Assembly: GCA_017308255.1 (NCBI GenBank)
Contig: JAFKFN010000003.1
Location: 186,001 to 250,000 of the forward strand
Length of the DNA: 64,000 bases
Direction of reading: 5' to 3'
From: Altererythrobacter sp.
Lineage (GTDB): Bacteria > Pseudomonadota > Alphaproteobacteria > Sphingomonadales > Sphingomonadaceae
Shown here: in pieces, positions 35,082 to 45,469 of the stretch
Layout: the number at the start of each line of letters is the position of its first letter
Position numbering within the stretch: the first letter of the stretch is position 1
Program-made: the position numbers and the translations under genes
The notes under the pieces: model-generated
Told to the model about the DNA's origin: nothing
Databases searched by the model: none
Seen by the model: only the letters and a program-made list of their open reading frames with translations

Positions 35082-36710
35082 CTGGAAGGCCAGTTCGATT
35101 ACGTGATCGTCGGCGCCGGATCGGCCGGCTGCGTGCTCGCCGCGCGGCTGACCGAGGACCCGGGCACGCGCGTGCTGTTGCTGGAAGCGGGCGGCGGGGC
35201 CGACAAGTTCCTGATCCGCATGCCGCTGGGCATGATGAAGGCCATGCTGAAGCCGGAACTGACCTGGCGCATGATGACGGAGCCGGAGCCGACGCTGAAC
35301 GGCCGCCGCCTGTTCCTGCCGCGCGGGCGGCTGCTGGGCGGCAGTTCGTCGATCAACGGCATGGTCTATATGCGCGGCCATTCGGCGGATTACAACCGCT
35401 GGGCCCAGAAGGGCGCACGCGGCTGGAGCCATGCGGAAGTGCTGCCCTATTTCCACCGGATGGAGCGGAGCTGGCGCGGAACGGATAACTATGGCCGCGA
35501 AGGCCCGCTGCCGATCACCAGGAACAATACCGAATACCTGCTGCATGACGAATTGATGCAGGCGATCCGCAATGCCGGCCTGCCCGTCACCGAAGACATC
35601 CATGCGGGGGATGAGGAAGGCGCCAGCCTGGTCGAACTGACGATCGACGAGAAGGGCCGCCGCGCTTCGACTTACGAGGCCTATCTCAAGCCGGCGATGC
35701 AGCGGCCGAACCTGGCGGTGGTGACCGATGCGCTGACTCGCCGCGTGGGGATCGAAAACGGCCGTGCCACGGGCATCGAATACGAAGTCGGCGGCGAAAC
35801 GCGCATCGCCAGGGCCGGCGAGGTGATCCTGTCGGGCGGCTCCTACAATTCGCCGCAGCTCCTGATGCTTTCAGGCGTCGGTCCGGCCGGCCACTTGGCC
35901 GAGATGGGCATCCCGCTGGTCCACGATCTCCCCGGCGTGGGCCGCAACCTGCAGGAACATCCCCGCGTGCCGCTGGAATTCGCGGCGAAGGGGCCTGTCA
36001 CATTCGTCAACCAGCTCCGCTTCGACCGCGCCGCGCGGGCGGTTGCGCAGTGGTATCTGTTCGGCACCGGCCCGTTCGCCCGCCAACTCAACAGCGCCAA
36101 CCCGATGCTGCGGACCGATCCGCGGCTGGCCCAGCCGGACATCCAGCTCTTTTCCAACCCGGTGAAGCTCAGCGCGCATCTGTGGTTTCCGGGCGTGGTG
36201 AAGAGCCCCGAACATGCCTTCAGCGCCGATGTGATCCTGCTCCACCCGCAAGCGCGCGGCTGGGTCCATCTCAAGTCCCCCGATCCGCGCGAGTTGCCGG
36301 CGATCCGGCTCAACCTGTTCGACAACGCGGCCGATTTCGCCACGGCGCGCGCGGGCCTGCGCCTCGCCCGCCGGATCTACGGAACGGAGCCGATGGCCGG
36401 CCTCCTTGCGCGCGAGACGGTGCCAGGCGCCGATGTGCAAAGCGACGCGCAGATCGACGAGCATGTCCGCGCGACGGCCGGCACCACCCAGCACCCGGTG
36501 GGCACCTGCGCCATGGGCATCGGCCCTGGCGCGGTGGTCGATCCGGAGCTGCGCGTCCACGGTATCGCCGGCCTGCGCGTGGTCGATGCCTCGGTGATGC
36601 CGGACGTGCCCGGCGGCAACACCAATGGCCCGACGATCATGATCGCGGAGAAAGCCAGCGACCTGATCCGGGGCCGCTCTCTCGCACCCATCGAAAGGGA
36701 CGCCGCATGA
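35082..36710 (+). CDS. GMC-family (choline dehydrogenase-like) oxidoreductase, CTG start
   Basis: This FAD-dependent alcohol dehydrogenase has about 542 residues. The dinucleotide-binding motif [10 protein letters not shown] opens the protein. The GMC signatures [14 protein letters not shown] and [20 protein letters not shown] are intact, and the C-terminal catalytic region holds [12 protein letters not shown] and [10 protein letters not shown]. No ATG precedes the motif. The only canonical in-frame start, GTG 35103, lies inside the first beta strand, while CTG 35082 lies 4 nt after GGAGAGG and restores LEGQFDY. An upstream in-frame stop lies at 35067. The substrate is probably a primary alcohol. 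Confidence 0.88.
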   Translation: MEGQFDYVIVGAGSAGCVLAARLTEDPGTRVLLLEAGGGADKFLIRMPLGMMKAMLKPELTWRMMTEPEPTLNGRRLFLPRGRLLGGSSSINGMVYMRGHSADYNRWAQKGARGWSHAEVLPYFHRMERSWRGTDNYGREGPLPITRNNTEYLLHDELMQAIRNAGLPVTEDIHAGDEEGASLVELTIDEKGRRASTYEAYLKPAMQRPNLAVVTDALTRRVGIENGRATGIEYEVGGETRIARAGEVILSGGSYNSPQLLMLSGVGPAGHLAEMGIPLVHDLPGVGRNLQEHPRVPLEFAAKGPVTFVNQLRFDRAARAVAQWYLFGTGPFARQLNSANPMLRTDPRLAQPDIQLFSNPVKLSAHLWFPGVVKSPEHAFSADVILLHPQARGWVHLKSPDPRELPAIRLNLFDNAADFATARAGLRLARRIYGTEPMAGLLARETVPGADVQSDAQIDEHVRATAGTTQHPVGTCAMGIGPGAVVDPELRVHGIAGLRVVDASVMPDVPGGNTNGPTIMIAEKASDLIRGRSLAPIERDAA

Positions 36711-37087
36711 CCGAAGACGATTTCCGCACCTACATCGCCGCGTTCAACGCACGCGATTTCGCCGGTTTCAGCAAGTATTATGCTGACGATGTCGAGTTCA
36801 ACCTGGGCGACCGCAAGCGAATCGTCGGCGCGCAAGGCATCATCGATTTCTACAGCGGCGTGTTCGAACATATCGCCGAGGAGCTGGAAGTGCTCGACCT
36901 GATCGTCGCCGCCGATGGCGCCGCGCTGCACAGCCGCACCACGTTCACCACCATCAAGGATTGGCCGGACTTCGAGTTGTGGAGCACCCTAAAAGGCGAC
37001 GTGCGCGTGGTGGAGAGCATCAACATGTACCGCACGGCGAATGGCAGGATCGTGAAGATCCTCTCGGGGCGCTATTCCAGCAAATGA
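36707..37087 (+). CDS. SnoaL/NTF2-like protein
   Basis: This 126-residue single-domain protein of the NTF2-like alpha+beta barrel fold has [26 protein letters not shown] at the N-terminus and [15 protein letters not shown] at the C-terminus. Members are isomerases, cyclases or binding proteins for small hydrophobic compounds. ATG 36707 overlaps the GMC stop, so the two are translationally coupled and likely act on the same pathway. The role is not known. Confidence 0.82.
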   Translation: MTEDDFRTYIAAFNARDFAGFSKYYADDVEFNLGDRKRIVGAQGIIDFYSGVFEHIAEELEVLDLIVAADGAALHSRTTFTTIKDWPDFELWSTLKGDVRVVESINMYRTANGRIVKILSGRYSSK

Positions 37088-37124
37088 CGCATCTCCTTCG
37101 GGCGCAGACCTCTGCCCACCCTCC

Positions 37125-37206
37125 TTCGTCATTCCCGCGAAAGCGGGAACCCGGTCGACTCTTGTGGCCGTTTGCCCTGGGTTCCCGCTTTCGCGGGAAT
37201 GACGAA
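37125..37206. repeat. Perfect 28-bp inverted repeat (REP-like)
   Basis: Arms 37125-37152 and 37179-37206 are exact reverse complements, with internal symmetry around TCCCGCGAAAGCGGGA. They enclose 26 nt of GC-rich sequence. It lies between the NTF2-like gene and the second GMC gene on the same strand. The 'GTCATTCCCGCG' terminus marks a common mobile-like palindromic family, and a related element lies at 38907. Confidence 0.85.
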
Positions 37207-37244
37207 AAGGGGTCGTCTCGCGAATCCGCAAGAAGGGTGGGCTA

Positions 37245-38840
37245 ATGATCACCGATTACATCGTCATCGGCGCGGGTTCGGCGGGAGCGGTCGTCGCCGC
37301 GCGCCTCAGCGAAGATCCGGACGTCACCGTCACGCTGATCGAGGCGGGCCGGCGCGAGCGGCATCCGCTGCTCGCCATGCCGATCGCCTTCCCCATGGTC
37401 ATGCACGACAAGCGCTTCAACTGGTCCTACCAGGGTGAGCCGGAACCGTTCGCCGACAACCGCCGCCTGCGCCAGCCGCGCGGCAAGGGGCTCGGCGGAT
37501 CGAGCCTGATCAACGGCATGCTCTATGCCCGCGGCCATCCGCGCGACTACGACGAATGGCGCCAGCTCGGCCTCGAAGGCTGGAGCTACGAGGACGTACT
37601 GCCCTATTTCAGGAAGAGCGAGAACCACTGGGGCCCGGCCGACCGCTATCACGGCAAGGGCGGCCCGCTCTCCGTCACCAAGCATGTCCCCGACACACAG
37701 CTGTTTCCCCGCTTCATGGCGGCGGTGAACACGCTCGGCTACAAGACGCAGGTCGACCATCACGGCCCCGATCAGGAAGGCTGGGGCAGTCCGGACATCT
37801 CGATCCACCAGGGCCGGCGCGGCAGCACGGCGGCGCGGTTCCTCTACCCGGCGATGAAGCGGCCGAACCTGACGGTGGTGACCGGCGCACTGGCCACCCG
37901 GCTGGAAGTGGAGAACGGCCGCGCCCTGGCGCTGCATTACCGCAAGGATGGGCAGGACCACCGCTTGCAGGCAGAGCGTGAGATCGTCCTGTCAGGCGGC
38001 GCCTACAACACGCCGCAGATCTTGCTCCTGTCCGGCATCGGCCCGGCGGACGAGCTGCGCGAGCTGGGTATCCAGGTGGTTCACGATCTTCCCGGCGTGG
38101 GCCGCAATCTGCAGGACCATCCCTCGATCGGCATCGTCGCCAGCGCCGACCGCGCGGTGACGCTGACGAACGACTTGCGTTTCGATCGGCTGACGCTCTC
38201 GGTGCTCGAATGGCTGGCTACCGGCAAGGGGCGCATCGCCAACATGCCGGTGATCGCCAATGGCTGGATCAAGACCCGGCCGGAGCTGGAGCGGCCCGAC
38301 GCGCAGTGCCTGTTCCAGCCCACTTCCATCTTCGCGCGCCCGTGGTTCCCCGGCGTGAAGAAGCCCGCGCCGGACGTGGTGGCGATGGCCTGCGTGCTGC
38401 TGCGCCCGGAAGGGCGCGGCTGGGTCAGGCTGGCGAGCGGCGACCCGCGCCAGCCGCCACGCATCCTCAGCAATGTGCTGTCGACCGAGAACGATCGCGC
38501 CTTCTTCCGCCGGATCATCCCCCAGATCCGCGAGATCTACGCCACATCGCCGCTGGCCGACGTGCTGCACGGCGAAATCATGCCGGGTCCCGACGTCCGC
38601 ACGCCGGATGAGATCGACGCCTGGGTCCGTTCGATGATCGGCACCGCGATGCACGCCGCCGGAAGCTGCGCGATGGGCACCGGGGCGGAAGCCGTGTGCG
38701 ACGCAAAGCTTCGCGTGCGCGGAATCGACGGCCTGCGCGTGGCCGACGCCAGCGTCATGCCGCGCATCGTCGGCGGCAACACCAATGCGGCCAGCATCAT
38801 GATCGGGGAGAAAGCGGCGGATCTGATTCGCGAGGGGTGA
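37245..38840 (+). CDS. GMC-family oxidoreductase, second copy
   Basis: The 531-residue FAD-dependent alcohol dehydrogenase is related to the preceding GMC protein but clearly divergent. It has YIVIGAGSAGAVVAARL at the N-terminus, RGKGLGGSSLINGMLYARG, EIVLSGGAYNTPQILLLSG, and catalytic AMHAAGSCAMG with VGGNTNAAS. ATG 37245 is clear. The FAD and catalytic motifs are intact, so both copies should be active, probably on different alcohols. It is separated from the upstream genes by a long palindrome, so it may be differently expressed. Confidence 0.92.
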   Translation: MITDYIVIGAGSAGAVVAARLSEDPDVTVTLIEAGRRERHPLLAMPIAFPMVMHDKRFNWSYQGEPEPFADNRRLRQPRGKGLGGSSLINGMLYARGHPRDYDEWRQLGLEGWSYEDVLPYFRKSENHWGPADRYHGKGGPLSVTKHVPDTQLFPRFMAAVNTLGYKTQVDHHGPDQEGWGSPDISIHQGRRGSTAARFLYPAMKRPNLTVVTGALATRLEVENGRALALHYRKDGQDHRLQAEREIVLSGGAYNTPQILLLSGIGPADELRELGIQVVHDLPGVGRNLQDHPSIGIVASADRAVTLTNDLRFDRLTLSVLEWLATGKGRIANMPVIANGWIKTRPELERPDAQCLFQPTSIFARPWFPGVKKPAPDVVAMACVLLRPEGRGWVRLASGDPRQPPRILSNVLSTENDRAFFRRIIPQIREIYATSPLADVLHGEIMPGPDVRTPDEIDAWVRSMIGTAMHAAGSCAMGTGAEAVCDAKLRVRGIDGLRVADASVMPRIVGGNTNAASIMIGEKAADLIREG

Positions 38841-38906
38841 GATTTTTGAGCGCTCGCAGAGGCGCTGAGGCGCGGAGAGGAAAAGGAATTCTCGCTATAC
38901 CCCCCG

Positions 38907-38990
38907 CCTCGTCATCCCCGCGGAAGCGGGGACCCAGTCGGCTCTTGCGCCTGTCCGCCCTGGGTCCCCGCTTTCGCGGGGATGACGAGG
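38907..38990. repeat. 31-bp near-perfect inverted repeat (REP-like)
   Basis: Arms 38907-38937 and 38960-38990 are reverse complements with one mismatch. It resembles the 37125 element but has 'GTCATCCCCGCG' termini. It sits between the GMC gene and trxB, in a 287-nt gap that also contains a short GC-rich direct-repeat-like stretch (CGCTCGCAGAGGCGCTGAGG) near 38850. Confidence 0.85.
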
Positions 38991-39127
38991 AACGGGATGT
39001 AGCGTGTCGTCTCCGCGCTTCCACGAGAGCCCCATAACAGGTTCTCAACAGCCCCCGGCCGCCCGCGTTGACTCACCCACTCCACCGCCTACCTAGCAAG
39101 GCAAACACGGACGGGAATCTCGACGAA

Positions 39128-40102
39128 ATGGCTACCCACACCACGAAAATGCTCATCATCGGCTCCGGCCCGGCCGGCCTTACCGCGGCGATCTATGGCG
39201 CGCGGGCGGGGATGCAGCCGATCGTGGTCCAGGGGCTCCAGCCCGGCGGGCAGCTCACCATCACCACCGATGTGGAGAACTATCCCGGCTTTCGGGACGT
39301 GATCCAGGGCCCGTGGCTCATGGAAGAAATGCAGGCCCAGGCCGAACATGTCGGCACGCGGATGCTGTGGGACACGATCGTCGAGGTGGACATCGCCGGC
39401 GGCTCCCCCTTCCGCGCCAGGGGTGACAGCGGCGACGAATACGTGGGTGACGTCCTGGTGATCGCCACGGGTGCGCAGGCCAAGTGGCTCGGCGTGCCGG
39501 GCGAAGAAGCCCTCGGCGGCAAGGGCGTTTCCGCCTGCGCCACCTGCGACGGGTTCTTCTATCGCGGCAAGAAGGTGGCGGTGATCGGCGGCGGCAACAC
39601 CGCGGTGGAGGAAGCGCTCTATCTCACCAACCATTCCGACGACGTGACCCTGATCCACCGCCGGGGCGAGCTGCGCGCCGAAAAGATCCTCCAGGAACGG
39701 CTGTTCGCCCATCCGAAGATCACCGTGCTGTGGGACAAGCGCGTCGACGCCTTCCTCGGCGATCCGCTCGCCGGCGGCCTCACCGGCCTGGCGCTCACCG
39801 ATACGAGAACCGGCGAAACCAGCGAATTCGCCTGCGAAGGCGCCTTCGTCGCCATCGGCCATGCGCCTTCGACCGATCTGTTCAAGGGCAAGCTGGCCAT
39901 GGACGAGAACGGCTATCTCCTGGTCGAACCCGGCACGCCGAAGACCAGCATCCCCGGCGTCTTCGCCTGCGGCGACGTGATGGACCACACCTACCGCCAG
40001 GCGGTGACCGCGGCCGGCACCGGCTGCATGGCCGCGCTCGATGCCGAGCGGTTCCTGGCGGAGCGGGAGTTCGTGAAGGTGAAGGAAGCGGTGGCGGGTT
40101 GA
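39128..40102 (+). CDS. trxB: Thioredoxin-disulfide reductase
   Basis: The 324-residue flavoprotein reduces thioredoxin with NADPH. It has the FAD motif IIGSGPAGLTAA, the redox pair CATC in SACATCDGFF, the NADPH motif IGGGNTAVEEAL and the C-terminal FAD segment GVFACGDVMD. Its length is normal. The start is ATG 39128 (MATHTTK); the frame is open for another 20 codons upstream, but these are not family-like. A hairpin at 40146 follows. Confidence 0.95.
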   Translation: MATHTTKMLIIGSGPAGLTAAIYGARAGMQPIVVQGLQPGGQLTITTDVENYPGFRDVIQGPWLMEEMQAQAEHVGTRMLWDTIVEVDIAGGSPFRARGDSGDEYVGDVLVIATGAQAKWLGVPGEEALGGKGVSACATCDGFFYRGKKVAVIGGGNTAVEEALYLTNHSDDVTLIHRRGELRAEKILQERLFAHPKITVLWDKRVDAFLGDPLAGGLTGLALTDTRTGETSEFACEGAFVAIGHAPSTDLFKGKLAMDENGYLLVEPGTPKTSIPGVFACGDVMDHTYRQAVTAAGTGCMAALDAERFLAEREFVKVKEAVAG

Positions 40103-40145
40103 GGCGACTCTTCCTCAGCCGCCTCGCTTCACACAGGCTTTTCAA

Positions 40146-40175
40146 GCCGTCGCACGGACTCATCCGTGCGACGGC
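40146..40175. terminator. Bidirectional hairpin between convergent genes
   Basis: A perfect 12-bp stem, GCCGTCGCACGG and CCGTGCGACGGC, with a 6-nt loop lies between the convergent trxB and sugar dehydrogenase genes. There is no strong T-run on either side, so it is best called a putative bidirectional terminator. Confidence 0.6.
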
Positions 40176-40234
40176 CTTCGATCATGGTTCCATGATAGAC
40201 ACCAGGCGGCGTCAGCCATGGCCTATGGGCTGAC

Positions 40235-41524
40235 CTACCTCCCCGCCGGCGTCAATTTCAGCAGCTTGCCCTTGTTGCCGTCCGTCAGCACATAGAGCCC
40301 GCCGTCGGGCGCCTGCTTGGCCAGGCGCAGGCGTTCGCGGCGGTCGGCCAGCAAGCGTTCCTCGCCGACGACCTTGTCCCCTTCCAGCACCAGGCGCACG
40401 AGGTGGGTCTGGCTGAGCGAGGTGACGAAGGCATTGCCTTTCCACTGCGGGAACAGATCGCCGGTGTAGAACATCAGGCTGGAAGGCGAGATCACCGGGT
40501 CCCAGTAATAGACCGGCTGTTCCAGCCCCGTCTGCACCGGGCCGTCGCCCACCGGCTTGCGGCTGTATTCGAGGCCATAGTTGATCAGCGGCCAGCCATA
40601 GTTCTTGCCGGGCTTGATCAGGTTGAGCTCGTCGCCGCCGAAGGGGCCTACGTCGACTTCCCACAGCTCTTCGGTGCCGGGGCGGAACGCCAGGCCCAGC
40701 GGGTTGCGGAAGCCGAGCGCGTAAAGCTCCGGACGGGCGCCGGCCTGCCCGGCGAAAGGCCCGCCCGGCGCGGGAGCGCCATCGGGGGTGATGCGCACGA
40801 TCTTGCCGATGCCGCTGTCGAGCTGCTGGATGTAAGGGCGCAGCGGGTCAGAAGCGAGATCGCCCAAGGTGACGAACAGCATCCCTTCCTTGTCGAACAG
40901 CAGTCGCGCGCCGAAGTTGCCGTGTTCGGACTTGAGGTCCGGCTCCTGCCGATAGATCACCTTCACATCCTCGACACGCGGGGCCGGGCCCTCCACCAGC
41001 CGTCCGCGCGCCACTGCCAGCACGTTGCCCGCCGGGCGCTTTTCCACATAACTCCAGTAGATCCGGTGATTGCTGGCGAAAGCCGGGTCCAGCGTCACGT
41101 CGTCCAGGCCGGAGATTTCCTGCACCTGCACCGGCGGCAGCCCTTCGATCGGCGCCGACAAGGTGTTGCCGGAAATGATCCGCATCGTCCCGGCGCGCTC
41201 GGTCACCAGGAAGCGGCCGTCGGGCAACTGGGCCAGGCCCCAGGGAAATTCGAGGCCCTCGACGATCGTCTCGACATTCAGGGCCACATTGGACGGTGCG
41301 TAAGGCGCGCGGGTCTGCTGCGGGAAAGCCGGCTTCCAATCGGGCGCGTTGGCATTGCGGCATTCCACCGGCTGGCCGGGCGTGGGCGTGCAGGTCGGCT
41401 GGGGTGCGCGCGCGGGCGGCGCGGCCGGCCGTTGCCCTGCTGGCGGCTGGGGCGCCGGCTGCGCCTGAGCATAAGCCGAGCCCGCCAGCAGCACGGCCCC
41501 GAACGCGACGATTCCACTTTTCAT
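40235..41524 (-). CDS. PQQ-dependent sugar dehydrogenase (glucose/sorbosone type)
   Basis: The 429-residue exported protein of the soluble quinoprotein glucose/sorbosone dehydrogenase fold has a signal peptide (VAFGAVLLAGSAYAQ) and a long Pro-rich spacer. The propeller segments follow: GLEFPWGLAQLPDGRFLVTERAG, RLLFDKEGMLFVTLGD, ALGFRNPLGLAFRPGT and GKNYGWPLINYG. It would oxidise an aldose in the periplasm. ATG 41524 is preceded by GGGAGGGA. PQQ genes are not visible in this window, so the cofactor source is unknown. Confidence 0.88.
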   Translation of the reverse strand: MKSGIVAFGAVLLAGSAYAQAQPAPQPPAGQRPAAPPARAPQPTCTPTPGQPVECRNANAPDWKPAFPQQTRAPYAPSNVALNVETIVEGLEFPWGLAQLPDGRFLVTERAGTMRIISGNTLSAPIEGLPPVQVQEISGLDDVTLDPAFASNHRIYWSYVEKRPAGNVLAVARGRLVEGPAPRVEDVKVIYRQEPDLKSEHGNFGARLLFDKEGMLFVTLGDLASDPLRPYIQQLDSGIGKIVRITPDGAPAPGGPFAGQAGARPELYALGFRNPLGLAFRPGTEELWEVDVGPFGGDELNLIKPGKNYGWPLINYGLEYSRKPVGDGPVQTGLEQPVYYWDPVISPSSLMFYTGDLFPQWKGNAFVTSLSQTHLVRLVLEGDKVVGEERLLADRRERLRLAKQAPDGGLYVLTDGNKGKLLKLTPAGR

Positions 41525-41613
41525 GTTCCCTCCCTCGGATTTGTCGGCGCGCATGCTGCCACAGCGCCGCCTCCGTTACGAGGGCCGAAAAGCCTTTGTC
41601 GGCGAAGAGTTGC

Positions 41614-43020
41614 CTAGGCCGCCCGCACCTGGGTGAGGAATTCCTGCACCTGCGTCTTGAGCACCGATGCCTGCTGCTCCAGCTCGGTCGAGCTGGACAG
41701 CACCTGGCTCGCGGCCGCCCCGGTCGCCAGCGACGTCTCGCGCAGCTGGGAAATGCTGCTCGACACGTCCTCGGTATTGCGCGCGGCGAGATCGATGCTG
41801 CGGGCCAGGTCTTGCCCGGCGACCGATTGCTGGTCCACCGCCGCGGCGATCGACACCGCGGTCGCTTCCAGCTGCTGGATCTGCCCGGCGATCGCACGCA
41901 GCGCCTCCACGCTGGCGGAAGTGGTCTGCTGGATCGAGCGGATCTGCCCGGCGACTTCCTCGGTCGCCTTGCCGGTCTGGGTGGCCAGTTCCTTGACCTC
42001 GGCCGCGACCACCGCGAAGCCGCGCCCGGCTTCGCCGCCGCGCGCCGCCTCGATGGAGGCATTGAGCGCCAGCAGATTGGTGCGCTGGGCAATGGTGGAG
42101 ATCATCTCCACGATATCGCCGACCTGGCTGGCCGAAAGCGACAGCGCCGAAATCGTGCTGTCGGCCTCTTCCGCCGCGGCGGACGCCTTGCGCGCCAGTT
42201 CGGCGGAGGTCGAGGCCTGGCGGCTGATCTCGCCGATCGACATCGCGAACTCATCGCTCGCCGCGGCGGCCGCGGTGACGCCGGCAGAGGCCTCGTCGAG
42301 GCTGGAGGAGACATCGCTCGTCTGCATCGCCGACTGTTCGGCAGCCGAAGCCATGGAGCTGGCAGTCGCCTGCAACTGGCTGGAAGCGACCGCCACGCCG
42401 CTGACGATCTCGCCCACCGTGCGTTCGAACTTGCCGGCCAGGTCGAACAGCGTCTCGGATTGCCGGCTGCGCAGCAACTCGCGCTCGGCGTCGAGGTCCG
42501 CCAGCTTGCGCAGCTCCTCGGCGGCGGCTTCCTCGCGCTCCTTGCGCATCCGGTCGAACTTGTTGGCCGCTTTCTTGATCACCACCAGATAGCGGGCCAT
42601 CGCGCCGATCTCGTCGGGCCGGTCCTCGTGCGGCACGAAGACGTCGCGATTGCCTTCGGCCAGCTCGCGCATCGCCGCGCGCACCTCTTCGATCGGCCGG
42701 ATCACTTCGCGCTGGAGGAATTCGATCGACGTCGCGGCAACCGCCACGACCACCAGCGCGACCACCAGCATCGTCAGCAGGAGCCCCGCGGTGCCGCTGG
42801 CCCCGCCAGCCAGCCGTCCCAGGCCCAGCAGGACGAGAAAGCCGAGCACCAGCCCCGCGGCGGCGAACACGCCGAACATGAGCTTGAGCCGCTTGCCCAC
42901 CGAAACGCCGTCGAAGCCGGGCCGGGCGGCCATCCGCTGATGCTCGCCGGCCTTCAGCCGTGCGCGCTCCCGCTCCAGATCGTCCATCGGCGCGGCGACG
43001 ATATTATCCGACATGTCCAT
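41614..43020 (-). CDS. Methyl-accepting chemotaxis protein
   Basis: The 468-residue receptor has two membrane helices near 45-70 and 80-100 with only a few residues between them, so it lacks a periplasmic sensor domain. A HAMP-like region follows, then the long coiled-coil signalling domain with tip segment [20 protein letters not shown]. It must sense a membrane or internal cue. The start at 43020 fits GGGGA; ATG 43026 and 43014 are in frame. The gene overlaps the GGDEF-EAL gene stop, which suggests translational coupling. Confidence 0.9.
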   Translation of the reverse strand: MDMSDNIVAAPMDDLERERARLKAGEHQRMAARPGFDGVSVGKRLKLMFGVFAAAGLVLGFLVLLGLGRLAGGASGTAGLLLTMLVVALVVVAVAATSIEFLQREVIRPIEEVRAAMRELAEGNRDVFVPHEDRPDEIGAMARYLVVIKKAANKFDRMRKEREEAAAEELRKLADLDAERELLRSRQSETLFDLAGKFERTVGEIVSGVAVASSQLQATASSMASAAEQSAMQTSDVSSSLDEASAGVTAAAAASDEFAMSIGEISRQASTSAELARKASAAAEEADSTISALSLSASQVGDIVEMISTIAQRTNLLALNASIEAARGGEAGRGFAVVAAEVKELATQTGKATEEVAGQIRSIQQTTSASVEALRAIAGQIQQLEATAVSIAAAVDQQSVAGQDLARSIDLAARNTEDVSSSISQLRETSLATGAAASQVLSSSTELEQQASVLKTQVQEFLTQVRAA

Positions 43021-44524
43021 CTGCATTCCCCAAGCGTTTACGGGCTTCCCGCAGGCGGGCGCCGATCTCGTCGGCCCGCAGGGCCTTGTAATAATACCAT
43101 CCCTGGATGTGGTCGCAGCCGGCGGTGCGGACCAGCTCGTCCTGAGCTTCGGTCTCGACCCCTTCCGCCGTCACCTGCATGTCCATCGCCCGCGCCACCG
43201 CGATGCTCGACGCCACCATGGCCATCGATCCGTTGTTGCGCACCGCGTCGACCACCATGGAGCGGTCGATCTTCAGTTTTTCGAAGCGGAAGTTCCGAAG
43301 AAAGCCGATCGAAGCATAGCCGGTGCCGAAATCGTCGAGCGCGATGCCCACGCCGAACTTGCGGATCACGTCGAGATTGCGGTTAGCCACCACGGGATCG
43401 GTGACGAGATAGGTTTCCGTCACTTCCAGCTCCAGCCGGCCGGCCGGGAAGCCGGTTTCCTCGAGGATCTGGCCGAGTTCGACCGGGAATTCGGGGTTGC
43501 GCAGCTGCGCGGGCGAGACGTTGATCGACAGCTTGATGCCGTCCCACGGCAACGCCTCGCGGCAGGCTGTGCGCAGGACCCACAGGCCGATCGGGTAGAT
43601 CAGGCCGCATGTCTCCGCGATGGGGATGAACATCGCCGGATCGATCATCGACCCGTCGGCACGGCGCCAGCGGATCAGCGCCTCCACGGCCACGATCTCT
43701 CCGCTGCGGGCATCCACCAGCGGCTGATAAGCCATCCAGAACTCGTCGCGCCGCAGCGCCTCGCGGATATCCTGCTCGACCTGCTGCGCCCGGTCGCGGT
43801 GATCGTCGAAGTCCCGCGTGAACCAGGTGCAGCGGTTCTTGCCCGCTTCCTTGGACGCATACATCGCCATGTCGGAACGGCGCAGCAGCTCCGATGACGA
43901 GAGCCCGTCGCGCCCGTTGCTGGACGAAAGCCCCACGCTGGCGCCGATCGTCAGCTTGCGCTCGTCCACCGAAAGCGACTGCGCCAGGCGCGCGAGCAGG
44001 GTGTAGCAGATACCTTCGAGGATATTGCCAGCGATCGGGCCGATCACCAGGATCGCGAATTCGTCACCCCCCAGCCGATAGGCCCGCGCTTCGCTGCCGC
44101 ACACCTCGGTCAGCAGGGCGCCGCAGTGTTTGATCACCCGGTCGCCCACGAAATGGCCGTACTGGTCGTTGATCGACTTGAAATCGTCGAGATCGATCAT
44201 CGCCAGCGCCTTGGCCTGGCCTTCGCCGTGGCGGGCATAGTCGATGTGCAGCGCGCGCCGGTTGGGCATCGTGGCCAGCGTGTCGGTCAGGCTGAGGTTC
44301 TCCAGCCGGCCGATGTTGGCCAGCCCGAAGCGGATCAGCACCACCACCGCGACGGTATAGGCCAGCGCGCCCGCCACCAGGATCGTCGCCGGCGCAGGCC
44401 AGCGCGGCCCCGCCGGCCCGAACAGCAACAGCAGGATGATCCCCGAAATCAGCGTAAGCACCGCGACAGGCGCGATGACCAGCACCATCGGCGGCACCCG
44501 TCTCAGCCTTATCGCTTGCAGCAA
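43004..44524 (-). CDS. GGDEF-EAL cyclic-di-GMP enzyme
   Basis: The 506-residue protein has two N-terminal membrane helices, a GGDEF domain with intact GGDEF at 152-156, and an EAL domain with EAL at 281-283. The metal and catalytic positions [30 protein letters not shown] and AEGVETEAQ are also intact, so the phosphodiesterase looks active. No RxxD inhibitory site precedes the GGDEF. TTG is the likely start because GAGGAGG lies about 7 nt upstream; ATG 44488 is poorer. It overlaps the MCP gene, linking chemosensing to c-di-GMP. Confidence 0.9.
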   Translation of the reverse strand: MLQAIRLRRVPPMVLVIAPVAVLTLISGIILLLLFGPAGPRWPAPATILVAGALAYTVAVVVLIRFGLANIGRLENLSLTDTLATMPNRRALHIDYARHGEGQAKALAMIDLDDFKSINDQYGHFVGDRVIKHCGALLTEVCGSEARAYRLGGDEFAILVIGPIAGNILEGICYTLLARLAQSLSVDERKLTIGASVGLSSSNGRDGLSSSELLRRSDMAMYASKEAGKNRCTWFTRDFDDHRDRAQQVEQDIREALRRDEFWMAYQPLVDARSGEIVAVEALIRWRRADGSMIDPAMFIPIAETCGLIYPIGLWVLRTACREALPWDGIKLSINVSPAQLRNPEFPVELGQILEETGFPAGRLELEVTETYLVTDPVVANRNLDVIRKFGVGIALDDFGTGYASIGFLRNFRFEKLKIDRSMVVDAVRNNGSMAMVASSIAVARAMDMQVTAEGVETEAQDELVRTAGCDHIQGWYYYKALRADEIGARLREARKRLGNADGHVG

Positions 44525-44599
44525 GGGGAGCTCCTCCTCATCGGAAAACCCTGTCGGCCCGCGATAGACCGCACTCTTTAAGGTTAAGTAACCAAGGAT

Positions 44600-45469
44600 T
44601 TACCGCGATGCCGCCCCCTCGTCCGCCGTCCGGGCCGGCAGCGGGGCCCCCGCCACCAGCCGGTGGAAGCCCGTCAGGCCCCTCTCCGGCGCCAGAGCCT
44701 CGGTCTGGCCGATCGTCGTCTCCCCCGCGCCCAGCATCAGCCGCCCCTCGGGCGCCAGTGCCAGCGCCAGCCGGTCGAACGCCCGCCGGCGCGTGGGTCG
44801 ATCGAAATAGAGCAATACGTTGCGGCACAGGATCAGGTCGAACCGGCCCGGTTCCGGCGGCGGATCGAGCATGTTGTGGCTGGCGAAACGGACCATGCCG
44901 CGCAGCGCATCGTCGGCGCGCCAGCCGGTGCGCGTCTCCTGGAAGAACGCCACCATCTGCGCCACGCCCAGCCCGCGCTGAATCTGGAATTGCGAGAACA
45001 CGCCCTGGCGCGCCGCGTCGATCACCGAGTGGGCGACATCGGTGCCGAGGATATCGATCGACCAGTCACGCCAGCGCGTGCGCTGCTCGGCGAACAGCAT
45101 GGCCAGCGAATAGGCTTCCTGCCCGGTCGAGCAGCCGACCGACCAGATCGCCAGCTTGCGCGTGCCCGCCCGCTGCCGCGCCAGTTCGGGCAGGACATGC
45201 GCCGCCAGCTGATCGAACATCGCCCGGTCGCGGAAGAAATAGGTTTCGTTGTTGAGCAGCGCTTCGACGACCCGCTGCGCCAGCGCGCTCTGGCCGGGGC
45301 GGGCAAGCTGCGCCGCCAGCGCCTCCAGGGTCTCCAGCCCGGTATCGCGCAGCACACCGGACAGCGCGCTGCCCACGCGCCACAGCCGATCGGCGGTCAG
45401 CTTCTGCCCGGTGCGCGCTTCGAGCAGGCCGGCCACGATGCCGAGGGCGTTCTGGCTGTGGTCGGTCAT
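44600..45469 (-). CDS. cheR: Chemotaxis protein methyltransferase
   Basis: The 289-residue CheR methylates receptor glutamates using SAM. It has a helical N-terminal domain (LLNNETYFFRDRAMFDQL), the SAM site WSVGCSTGQEAYSLAML, and LILCRNVLLYFD. The start ATG 45469 overlaps the cheB stop as ATGA. The opposing enzyme CheB is next to it, giving a complete adaptation pair. It is separated from the GGDEF-EAL gene by about 75 nt. Confidence 0.93.
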   Translation of the reverse strand: MTDHSQNALGIVAGLLEARTGQKLTADRLWRVGSALSGVLRDTGLETLEALAAQLARPGQSALAQRVVEALLNNETYFFRDRAMFDQLAAHVLPELARQRAGTRKLAIWSVGCSTGQEAYSLAMLFAEQRTRWRDWSIDILGTDVAHSVIDAARQGVFSQFQIQRGLGVAQMVAFFQETRTGWRADDALRGMVRFASHNMLDPPPEPGRFDLILCRNVLLYFDRPTRRRAFDRLALALAPEGRLMLGAGETTIGQTEALAPERGLTGFHRLVAGAPLPARTADEGAASR

